From assembly GCA_937894065.1 (NCBI GenBank), contig CALCST010000023.1, forward strand, positions 310,001 through 374,000: a stretch of 64,000 bases of DNA, given 5' to 3'. This document shows positions 35,239 through 42,580 of this stretch, one piece after another. Source of the stretch: an uncultured Parabacteroides sp. (GTDB lineage Bacteria; Bacteroidota; Bacteroidia; Bacteroidales; Tannerellaceae). The position numbers were made by a program, and so were the translations under genes. Position 1 is the first letter of the stretch. Each line of letters starts with the position of its first letter. The notes under the pieces are model-generated. The model saw only the letters and a list, made by a program, of their open reading frames with translations, had not been told where the DNA came from and did not search any database.

Positions 35239-36066
35239 ATGGGACAAGGAGAAATAGTATTGTATCAGCCGGATGAGACCGTCAAGCTGGAGGTTAGGAT
35301 GGAAGATGAAACAGTATGGCTTACGCAGGCACAAATGGTTGAATTGTTCTGTTCTACAAAACAGAATATAAGTTTGCATATTAATAACATATTCAAAGAG
35401 AAAGAGTTAGTTAAAGATTCAGTTGTCAAGAATTCCTTGACAACTGCTTCAGATGGCAAAAAATACCGTACTAACTTTTACAATCTAGATGTTATTATCT
35501 CAGTGGGATATAGAGTTAAGAGTTTCAGGGGTACACAATTTAGAATATGGGCGAACAGCGTACTGAAGGAATATCTATTAAAAGGATACTCCATAAACCA
35601 ACGTCTTTCAGAGTTGGAGAAAACAGTAGCCTTACATTCAGAAAAGATAGACTTCTTTGTTCGTACCTCACTGCCTCCGGTTGAAGGAATCTTTTTTGAC
35701 GGACAAATATTCGATGCCTACAAGTTTGCGACAGATCTTATCAGGTCAGCCAAAAGATCCCTTATTCTGATAGATAACTATGTTGATGAATCTGTGTTGC
35801 TTATGCTGAGTAAGCGAAATCCAGGTGTGTCTGCCACTATATATACGCAGAAGATTACACCGCAATTGCAGCTTGACCTTGACAAGCATAATGACCAGTA
35901 TCCGCCAATTAATATCAGAACCTACAGGAACAGCCATGACCGTTTCCTTATAGTTGACGATAAGGAAGTGTATCATATCGGAGCTTCGCTGAAAGATTTG
36001 GGTAAGAAAATGTTTGCTTTCTCTAAGCTGCAGGTGGATCCTGGTCTTATAATTGACAAACTGTAG
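35239..36066 (+). CDS. RhuM-family protein with HKD/PLD-like C-terminal domain, copy 1
   Basis: This 275-residue protein has a RhuM-type N-terminal domain (about 1-125; GEIVLYQPDETVKLEVRMED, VWLTQAQMVELFCSTKQNIS with helix-turn-helix character, then FYNLDVIISVGYRVKSFRG). The C-terminal domain (about 145-275) contains HDRFLIVD, a variant of the H-x-K-x4-D motif of phospholipase-D-like enzymes with Arg for Lys. I chose ATG 35239 because the matching start in copy 2 is the only one preserved; a frame upstream to 35179 is not conserved. The function of RhuM proteins is unclear. The combination suggests a DNA-binding protein with a phosphodiesterase-like or sensor domain. Confidence 0.82.
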   Translation: MGQGEIVLYQPDETVKLEVRMEDETVWLTQAQMVELFCSTKQNISLHINNIFKEKELVKDSVVKNSLTTASDGKKYRTNFYNLDVIISVGYRVKSFRGTQFRIWANSVLKEYLLKGYSINQRLSELEKTVALHSEKIDFFVRTSLPPVEGIFFDGQIFDAYKFATDLIRSAKRSLILIDNYVDESVLLMLSKRNPGVSATIYTQKITPQLQLDLDKHNDQYPPINIRTYRNSHDRFLIVDDKEVYHIGASLKDLGKKMFAFSKLQVDPGLIIDKL

Positions 36067-36119
36067 GAGTTATCAGTAGATAATAAAAAACTCTGTGACT
36101 CCATGCCCTTTGTATTTAA

Positions 36120-36236
36120 GAGTGTGGACTTTACGATATTTGCCGTGCTATAGCCAGTCTAGATAAGATTGGCTACGGTTGTAATTTCGAGATAACTACC
36201 CCAGTGTATGGATATTCAGAATAAATTTTCAACAAA
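36120..36236 (+). repeat. Leader of second RhuM-HKD gene (duplicated element, copy 2)
   Basis: This is the partner of 35120-35238. It lies directly upstream of the second paralogue. Confidence 0.85.
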
Positions 36237-37103
36237 ATGGAACAAGGAGAAATAATACTATACCAGCCGGATGAAACAACTAGGTTGGAGGTGCGAATGG
36301 AAAATGAAACCGTTTGGCTAAATCGTCAACAATTATCCGAGTTGTTTGACCGTGATATAAAAACAATCGGTAAACATATTAATAATGCCTTAAAAGAAGA
36401 ATTGAAAGATATGGCAAGTGTCGCAAAATTTGCGACAGTTCAAAAAGAGGGTGATAGATATGTTACTCGACAAGTTGAATATTATAATCTTGATTTAATT
36501 CTGTCTATAGGATATAGGGTAAAAAGTTACAGAGGAGTTCAGTTTCGGAGGTGGTCAAATACTGTATTGAAAGATTATCTTTTAAAAGGTTATTCCGTCA
36601 ATCAGCGATTACATGACATCGAGCAGAGAATAGATAACAGGTTTTCCCAAATAGAGAAAACTCTTGCCGGACATTCTGAAAAGATAGACTTCTTTGTCCG
36701 TACCTCACTACCTCCGGTTGAAGGAATCTTCTTTGACGGACAAATATTCGATGCCTACAAGTTTGCGACAGATCTTATCAGGTCTGCCGGAAAATCCCTT
36801 CTTCTGATAGACAACTATGTTGATGAATCTGTGTTGCTTATGTTGAGCAAGCGAAATCCTGGAGTGTCTGCCACTATATATACGCAGAAGATTACACCAC
36901 AGCTGCAGCTTGACCTTGAGAAGCATAATGACCAGTATCCGCCAATCAATGTCAGAACCTATAGGAACAGCCATGACCGTTTCCTTATAGTTGACGATAA
37001 GGAAGTGTATCATATCGGAGCTTCGCTGAAAGATTTGGGTAAGAAAATGTTTGCTTTCTCTAAGCTGCAGATAGATCCCGGTCTTATAATTGACAAACTG
37101 TAG
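36237..37103 (+). CDS. RhuM-family protein with HKD/PLD-like C-terminal domain, copy 2
   Basis: This 288-residue paralogue has nearly the same C-terminal 140 residues as copy 1 (shared blocks of 432 bp at 35635-36066 and 36672-37103, ending HDRFLIVD...LGKKMFAFSKLQ). Its RhuM helix-turn-helix region is quite different (VWLNRQQLSELFDRDIKTIG, EELKDMASVAKFATVQKEGD). A coiled-coil-like linker (QRLHDIEQRIDNRFSQIEKT) is longer than in copy 1. Leader, N-terminal start and C-terminal domain are conserved while the DNA-recognition-like part is swapped. This fits a modular specificity system, but no partner gene is visible. Confidence 0.82.
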   Translation: MEQGEIILYQPDETTRLEVRMENETVWLNRQQLSELFDRDIKTIGKHINNALKEELKDMASVAKFATVQKEGDRYVTRQVEYYNLDLILSIGYRVKSYRGVQFRRWSNTVLKDYLLKGYSVNQRLHDIEQRIDNRFSQIEKTLAGHSEKIDFFVRTSLPPVEGIFFDGQIFDAYKFATDLIRSAGKSLLLIDNYVDESVLLMLSKRNPGVSATIYTQKITPQLQLDLEKHNDQYPPINVRTYRNSHDRFLIVDDKEVYHIGASLKDLGKKMFAFSKLQIDPGLIIDKL

Positions 37104-37234
37104 GAGTTATCAGTGTCGCTCCTTCAGAGCTGTTAACTCCATGCTCTCTGTGTTTATTGAGGTAATTTCCCGTCAGCCAGCCAACAACTCTTGTTAACTT
37201 ATCTTCTTGTCAACTTGTTATCTCGAAATTGAGC

Positions 37235-37265
37235 TTGCGAAAGTTGAGTAAATGAATTATATTTG
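37235..37265 (+). promoter_or_regulatory. Promoter for ffh, -33 box inside a dispersed repeat
   Basis: TTG (37235-37237) and TATATTTG (37258-37265) are 20 bp apart. The TTG lies within GAGCTTGCGAAAG, the word found in several intergenic repeats of this window. Confidence 0.6.
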
Positions 37266-37308
37266 CACCTTTCAAGAAAAAAGGAAATAATAAAATATAT
37301 ATAGAATT

Positions 37309-38640
37309 ATGTTTGATAATCTTAGCGAACGCTTAGAACGCTCGTTCAAATTGTTGAAAGGTGAGGGTAAAATCACCGAGATTAATGTAGCGGAAACATT
37401 GAAAGATGTTCGTCGTGCATTGTTGGATGCCGATGTTAACTATAAAGTTGCCAAGAGCTTTACTGACACGGTGAAGGAAAAGGCGCTTGGACAGAATGTG
37501 CTTACTTCTGTTAAGCCTAGCCAGTTGATGGTGAAGATTGTGCACGATGAGTTGGCACAGCTGATGGGTGGCACAGCAACTGAGCTTAATCTTGAGGGAA
37601 AACCTGCAGTTGTTTTGATGTCTGGTTTGCAGGGTTCCGGTAAGACTACATTTACAGGAAAGCTTGCCAATATGCTGAAGACAAAGAAGAACAAGAAGCC
37701 GTTGCTTGTTGCTTGCGACGTTTATCGTCCTGCTGCTATCGAGCAGTTGCGTATTCTTGCCGAGCAGATAGGAGTTCCTGTATATTTGGAAGAGGGCAAC
37801 AAGAATCCGGTTGAAATTGCTCTTAATGCGATAAAGGAAGCGAAGGCTAAGGGTAATGACCTGGTAATTGTCGATACTGCCGGACGTCTTGCTATCGACG
37901 AGCAGATGATGAACGAAATAACTGCAATAAAGGCTGCTATCAATCCGAACGAAACTCTGTTCGTGGTGGATGCGATGACAGGTCAGGATGCAGTGAATAC
38001 TGCAAAGGAATTCAACGACAGATTGGATTTTGACGGTGTTGTTCTTACTAAGTTGGACGGTGATACTCGTGGTGGTGCTGCCTTGTCAATCCGCACAGTC
38101 GTAAACAAACCTATCAAGTTTGTGGGTACTGGCGAAAAGATGGATGCATTGGATGTTTTCCATCCTGAACGTATGGCAGACCGTATTTTGGGTATGGGTG
38201 ATATCGTTTCGTTGGTTGAACGTGCCCAGGAGCAGTATGACGAAGAAGAAGCAAAACGCCTGCAGAAGAAGATTGCCAAAAACCAGTTTGACTTCAATGA
38301 CTTTATTACTCAGATTCAGCAGATAAAGAAGATGGGTAACTTGAAAGAGCTTGCATCTATGATTCCTGGTGTTGGCAAAGCTTTGAAAAATGTTGATATC
38401 GACGACAATGCCTTCAAGAGCATTGAGGCTATCATATATTCAATGACTCCGGAGGAAAGAACTAATCCGGCAATTCTGAACGGTTCTCGCCGTCAGCGTA
38501 TTGCGAAAGGTAGTGGTACTTCAATCCAGGAGGTGAACAAACTTATCAAGCAGTTCGACGAAACCCGTAAGATGATGAAGATGCTTACTTCAATGAAGTC
38601 GGGTAAGGGATTGCCTAAGTTGCCGATGTTCAGAAAGTAA
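37309..38640 (+). CDS. ffh: Signal recognition particle protein Ffh
   Basis: Ffh is the SRP54 GTPase that targets nascent membrane proteins to the translocon with 4.5S RNA and FtsY. The 443 residues give full length. The N domain (about 1-90) precedes the G domain with P-loop GLQGSGKTTFTGKL, DVYRPAAIEQL, DTAGRLAID and TKLDGDTRGGAALS. The methionine-rich M domain (about 325-443) ends in MKMLTSMKSGKGLPKLP. It is a housekeeping gene and has its own promoter. The SRP RNA gene is not seen in this window. Confidence 0.97.
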   Translation: MFDNLSERLERSFKLLKGEGKITEINVAETLKDVRRALLDADVNYKVAKSFTDTVKEKALGQNVLTSVKPSQLMVKIVHDELAQLMGGTATELNLEGKPAVVLMSGLQGSGKTTFTGKLANMLKTKKNKKPLLVACDVYRPAAIEQLRILAEQIGVPVYLEEGNKNPVEIALNAIKEAKAKGNDLVIVDTAGRLAIDEQMMNEITAIKAAINPNETLFVVDAMTGQDAVNTAKEFNDRLDFDGVVLTKLDGDTRGGAALSIRTVVNKPIKFVGTGEKMDALDVFHPERMADRILGMGDIVSLVERAQEQYDEEEAKRLQKKIAKNQFDFNDFITQIQQIKKMGNLKELASMIPGVGKALKNVDIDDNAFKSIEAIIYSMTPEERTNPAILNGSRRQRIAKGSGTSIQEVNKLIKQFDETRKMMKMLTSMKSGKGLPKLPMFRK

Positions 38641-38663
38641 TAATAGGGAACAAGGCTTCAGAT

Positions 38664-38702
38664 ACAAGTTGACAAGGGGGATTCCCTTCCTCGTCAACTT
38701 GT
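38664..38702. repeat. Dispersed GTTGACAAGG-type hairpin
   Basis: ACAAGTTGACAAGG (38664-38677) and CCTCGTCAACTTGT (38689-38702) pair with one mismatch. Further copies of the phrase follow to 38735. The hairpin lies between ffh and folD. Confidence 0.75.
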
Positions 38703-38756
38703 CAACTCGTTTCCTTGCCAACTTTAATTTTATCAAGAACTTAAAAACCTAAGATC

Positions 38757-39647
38757 ATGGAACCATATAAATTATTAGACGGAAAGGCAACATCCGCACA
38801 GATGAAGGCGGAAATGGCCGAAGAAGTTGCCCGTATAAAGGCAGAAGGTGGAAAGATTCCACATTTGGCAGCGATATTGGTGGGTCACGATGGTGGCAGC
38901 GAAACCTATGTGGCAAGTAAGGTTAAGACTTGTGAGGAGATAGGTTTTAAATCAACGCTGATCAGATATGAGGCGGATGTTACGGAAGAGGAGCTTCTTG
39001 CCAAGGTTGATGAGTTGAATAATGATCCGGATGTTGACGGTTTCATCGTTCAGCTGCCTTTGCCAAAGCATATTTCGGAGCAGAAAGTTATTGAGGCTAT
39101 AGATTATCGCAAGGATGTTGACGGTTTCCATCCTATAAATGTTGGAAGAATGTCTATTGGTTTGCCATGTTTTGTGTCTGCAACTCCTGCCGGAATACTT
39201 GAGTTGCTGAAACGCAACAATATTGAAACACAGGGAAAACATTGTGTTGTTCTTGGTAGAAGCAATATCGTGGGCAAGCCTATGGCTACGCTTATGATGC
39301 AGAAAGCTTATCCTGGTGACTGCACAGTGACTGTATGTCACAGCCGTTCAAAGAATCTTAAGGAAATGTGCCTTCAGGCTGATATAATAATTGCTGCTCT
39401 TGGTGTTCCGGGATTCGTAACAGCAGATATGGTTAAAGAAGGTGCAGTGATTGTTGATGTTGGAACAACAAGAGTTCCGGACGCTACACGTAAGAGTGGT
39501 TTCCGTCTTTCGGGAGATGTGAAGTTCGACGAGGTGGCTCCGAAATGTTCTTATATAACACCTGTTCCCGGCGGGGTTGGTCCAATGACGATTATTTCGT
39601 TGATGCGCAATACGTTGCTGGCAGGAAAGAAAGAGATTTATAAGTGA
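38757..39647 (+). CDS. folD: Methylenetetrahydrofolate dehydrogenase / methenyl-cyclohydrolase
   Basis: FolD oxidises 5,10-methylene-THF and hydrolyses methenyl-THF to 10-formyl-THF in the cytosol. The 296 residues match the usual length. Seen are the substrate region SETYVASKVKTCEEIGF with the catalytic Lys, VDGFIVQLPLPKHI, and the cofactor-binding region HCVVLGRSNIVGKPMATL. The C-terminal PVPGGVGPMTIISLMRNTL is the FolD signature. It follows ffh after a repeat-containing gap and is likely transcribed separately. A terminator follows. Confidence 0.97.
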   Translation: MEPYKLLDGKATSAQMKAEMAEEVARIKAEGGKIPHLAAILVGHDGGSETYVASKVKTCEEIGFKSTLIRYEADVTEEELLAKVDELNNDPDVDGFIVQLPLPKHISEQKVIEAIDYRKDVDGFHPINVGRMSIGLPCFVSATPAGILELLKRNNIETQGKHCVVLGRSNIVGKPMATLMMQKAYPGDCTVTVCHSRSKNLKEMCLQADIIIAALGVPGFVTADMVKEGAVIVDVGTTRVPDATRKSGFRLSGDVKFDEVAPKCSYITPVPGGVGPMTIISLMRNTLLAGKKEIYK

Positions 39648-39657
39648 TAAGGTTGGT

Positions 39658-39698
39658 GAGTTGGTAAAGGGAAGGTCCTTTTGCCAACTCGTTTTTTT
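39658..39698 (+). terminator. Intrinsic terminator after folD
   Basis: GAGTTGGTAAAGG (39658-39670) pairs with CCTTTTGCCAACTC (39677-39690), followed by GTTTTTTT. Its arms resemble the dispersed CAACTTG family. Confidence 0.85.
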
Positions 39699-39816
39699 AG
39701 GAGTCAAGTAGTTAAGAAGTCAAGTAGTTAAGTAGTTAAGAAGGTTCTGATAGAAATTTTGACCTTGTCCCCTGAAGTCTTGTCCCCTTGTCTAAACTTT
39801 AATCAATTCTAATAAC

Positions 39817-41055
39817 ATGGAAACAAAGGCATTGCTTCTGCAGATAGAAAAAAGAAAGAAGCGTCTGCTAAGGCAGATTGAATACCGCAGATTAAGACGT
39901 GTGCGTCGTAAGCGTACTCCTCAATATACTTATTGCAAGAATTGCGGCACAAAGCTCGATGGAATGTACTGTTACCAGTGCGGACAGTATGCTTTGGACA
40001 TAGAGCAGCCGTTTTGGAAATATATATTACAGTATTTCGAGAATGTATATCAGTTTGACGGCAAGGTGTGGCTCACCTTATATTATCTTTTCCGCCGTCC
40101 GGGATTTCTTACCTGTGAGTTTAATGCGGGTAAGATAAATTCGTATGTTCATCCTTTGAGGTTGTTCATGTTCCTGTCGTGTCTGTTTTTCCTGTTTTTC
40201 TTTTCATTGATACCTTCTAATCCGAGTGAAATTGGTTTGTCAATGACTGACGACAAGGCAGATTCAGCAAAAGTGACAGTCGGTGATGTTATGGTGAATG
40301 TGCAATTATCGGAGGATATGCTGGACTACTGGTATGATGATTTAAGTGAAGAAGAGCGTAAAGCTGCTGCAGCCATAGATACGTTGATAACTTTTTGTGG
40401 AGATTCTGTTGCACGCAAGGAACTTGGATATATCGGTAAACAGAGTCCGTCGGCAGAAGGAGATACTATGGTGCAGTTTACTGTTCCCAAAATATTGCTG
40501 GAAGAAGGATATCTGAAACCTTTGCCGGGGGATAGCAATGCATATGCATTGTCGGACGACAATAATTATTTCGAGACCGGGCCTAAGGGAGTGGATAAAG
40601 AAATAAGGAAAATAGAAAATGAGCTTAATTTCGGAGCTTTGATTTCGTGGTATTCTTCATATTTTCCTATTATATTATTGTTGCTGATACCGGTATTTGC
40701 CTTCCTTCTGATGCTTTTCTTCAGGAAGGAAAAGATGGCATATATGAAGCATTATGCTTTTGCGCTGCATCTTCATTCTGTTCTTTTGCTTCTTGTGGCA
40801 ATTAATCTGCTGTGGGTGTATTACACCAAAACTCCATACAACAAGGAGGTTACGCTTGTGCTTATAAATCTGTTCTTGGTTTATATGTGGCTAGCCATAC
40901 ACCGTGTTTATGAGCGGACGGGATGGATAAAATCGTTTATCAAGACAGGTTTGCTTTATGTTATTTATATGATAATCCTGTTTGCTACCATTATAGGGAC
41001 TTTTGTCTGGTGTGCAGTGCATTTGTTTGGTGTAGATTTTTCAAAGTATATGTAA
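39817..41055 (+). CDS. DUF3667 zinc-ribbon membrane protein, copy 1
   Basis: This is a 412-residue membrane protein. The N-terminus is basic (RQIEYRRLRRVRRKR). It is followed by a four-cysteine zinc-ribbon motif (YCKNCGTKLDGMYCYQCGQY, about 44-63) and the DUF3667 block with FWKYILQYFENVYQFDGKVW and YYLFRRPGFLTCEFNAGK. Several C-terminal transmembrane helices follow (LISWYSSYFPIILLLLIPVF onward). Function is unknown. It is a tandem paralogue of the next gene, which starts 18 bp downstream; the first ~110 residues of both are nearly the same. Confidence 0.88.
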   Translation: METKALLLQIEKRKKRLLRQIEYRRLRRVRRKRTPQYTYCKNCGTKLDGMYCYQCGQYALDIEQPFWKYILQYFENVYQFDGKVWLTLYYLFRRPGFLTCEFNAGKINSYVHPLRLFMFLSCLFFLFFFSLIPSNPSEIGLSMTDDKADSAKVTVGDVMVNVQLSEDMLDYWYDDLSEEERKAAAAIDTLITFCGDSVARKELGYIGKQSPSAEGDTMVQFTVPKILLEEGYLKPLPGDSNAYALSDDNNYFETGPKGVDKEIRKIENELNFGALISWYSSYFPIILLLLIPVFAFLLMLFFRKEKMAYMKHYAFALHLHSVLLLLVAINLLWVYYTKTPYNKEVTLVLINLFLVYMWLAIHRVYERTGWIKSFIKTGLLYVIYMIILFATIIGTFVWCAVHLFGVDFSKYM

Positions 41056-41073
41056 TTGCCGGGAGGAAACGAT

Positions 41074-42228
41074 ATGTTAGAAGGATATAAGGAAAAACTG
41101 TTGAAGCAAAAGAATAAAATATCACGACATATAGAATATCGCCGTTTGAAGCGTGTTCGTCGTAAGCACACTCCTGCATATTCGTATTGCAAGAATTGCG
41201 GAAAGAAGCTGAAAGGAATGTATTGTTCGCAATGCGGGCAGTATGCTTTGGATATAGAGCAGCCGTTCTGGAAATATTTGCTGCAATATATTGAGAATGT
41301 ATATCAGTTTGACGGCAAGGTGTGGCTTACGTTGTATTATCTTTTCCGCCGTCCGGGATTTCTGACCAGGGAATTCAATGCGGGTAAGATAAATTCGTAT
41401 GTTCATCCTTTGAGATTGTTCATGTTCCTGTCGTGCTTGTTCTTTATTTTCGCATTTTCTCTGATTTCGGATTTTAATGATTTGAAGTCACGTACGGAAA
41501 TGATGGATAACATTGAAATTGTAAGTACATCTGATGAAGAGGAATATCATGAGGTGGCAGACATTCACGGGTTGGAAGATACTGTTGTATGGAGTGTTAC
41601 GGACACATCAATGTTATCGGAATATAAACCTGCTCTGAGAATACTGGAGTCACCATATTCGGATACTTTTCGCGTAAAGGTGACGAAAATAGTATTTGAA
41701 GATATTTTTTCGCGCTGGGAGAAATCTGATTCAATTTATGTGCTGACAGAAGATTCCTTGCATAAGGCTGTTGTGGACGAGACGCAAATTAAGAATAGAG
41801 AGCTGAAGGATCTTCGTTCGGAGGTGGAATATAACAAGCTTGTGTCGTGGTATTCGTCGAACTGGCCATTGATAGCATTGCTTTTGATTCCGATTTTTGC
41901 TGTATTGCTTAAGTTCCTTTTCCGTAAAGAGAAACTTGGATATATGATGCATTTGGTTTTTGCATTGCATATGCACTCCGTTTTGCTGATAATTTTGGCA
42001 GTTATGCTTATTCTTTTGTGGAATGGGGTAAATATTTCTTTGTTGTATAGTCTGTCGCTGGTATATTTCTTTATTTACAGTGTTGTTGCTGTCAGAAGAG
42101 TCTATTCCAGAAATAGTTGGCTTAAGGCAATAGTGAAAACTGTGTTGCTTTACGGATGTTATTTGATTATATGGATAGCGGTTTTTGTTCTGTCTTTATT
42201 ATGGATTTCAGAAAATATATTAGAATAA
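41074..42228 (+). CDS. DUF3667 zinc-ribbon membrane protein, copy 2
   Basis: This paralogue has 384 residues from ATG 41074. A Shine-Dalgarno-like GGGAGGAA at 41061 decides this start over an upstream TTG at 41056. The zinc ribbon YCKNCGKKLKGMYCSQCGQY and the following block (FWKYLLQYIENVYQFDGKVW, RRPGFLTREFNAGKINSYVH) match copy 1. The periplasmic or extracellular middle (about 125-250) differs strongly, while membrane helices (LVSWYSSNWPLIALLLIPIF) are similar again. The tandem pair arose by duplication, and the divergent middle may give different partners. Function unknown. Confidence 0.87.
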   Translation: MLEGYKEKLLKQKNKISRHIEYRRLKRVRRKHTPAYSYCKNCGKKLKGMYCSQCGQYALDIEQPFWKYLLQYIENVYQFDGKVWLTLYYLFRRPGFLTREFNAGKINSYVHPLRLFMFLSCLFFIFAFSLISDFNDLKSRTEMMDNIEIVSTSDEEEYHEVADIHGLEDTVVWSVTDTSMLSEYKPALRILESPYSDTFRVKVTKIVFEDIFSRWEKSDSIYVLTEDSLHKAVVDETQIKNRELKDLRSEVEYNKLVSWYSSNWPLIALLLIPIFAVLLKFLFRKEKLGYMMHLVFALHMHSVLLIILAVMLILLWNGVNISLLYSLSLVYFFIYSVVAVRRVYSRNSWLKAIVKTVLLYGCYLIIWIAVFVLSLLWISENILE

Positions 42229-42242
42229 AAGTGCCAAAATAT

Positions 42243-42272
42243 TTGCAGAATTAAAAATTATCCTTACCTTTG
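42243..42272 (+). promoter_or_regulatory. Promoter for tRNA-His
   Basis: TTG (42243-42245) and TACCTTTG (42265-42272) are 19 bp apart, about 40 bp upstream of the tRNA. Confidence 0.7.
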
Positions 42273-42313
42273 CACCGTCTTAAAGAAACAGCGCCTGCTG
42301 AAAGACGAAACAT

Positions 42314-42388
<75 letters not shown>

Positions 42389-42399
42389 CCTCTTTGTTG

Positions 42400-42431
42400 A
42401 AAAGGCTTTGTGTTTATGCACAAAGCCTTTT
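42400..42431 (+). terminator. Intrinsic terminator after tRNA-His
   Basis: AAAAGGCTTTGTG (42400-42412) and CACAAAGCCTTTT (42419-42431) are perfect 13-bp arms with a 6-nt loop and following T-rich tract. Confidence 0.88.
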
Positions 42432-42580
42432 TTATTTAAAATACCTGTCAACTTTAATTAATCATATTTTCTCAAAACAATTAATTTTATATCTTTGTTT
42501 TTATATAATAGAAAAAAGACTGTCAGTGATTTTTCTTGAAAGGAAAAACACGAATCAGTTCCTACTAAATAATAATATAT

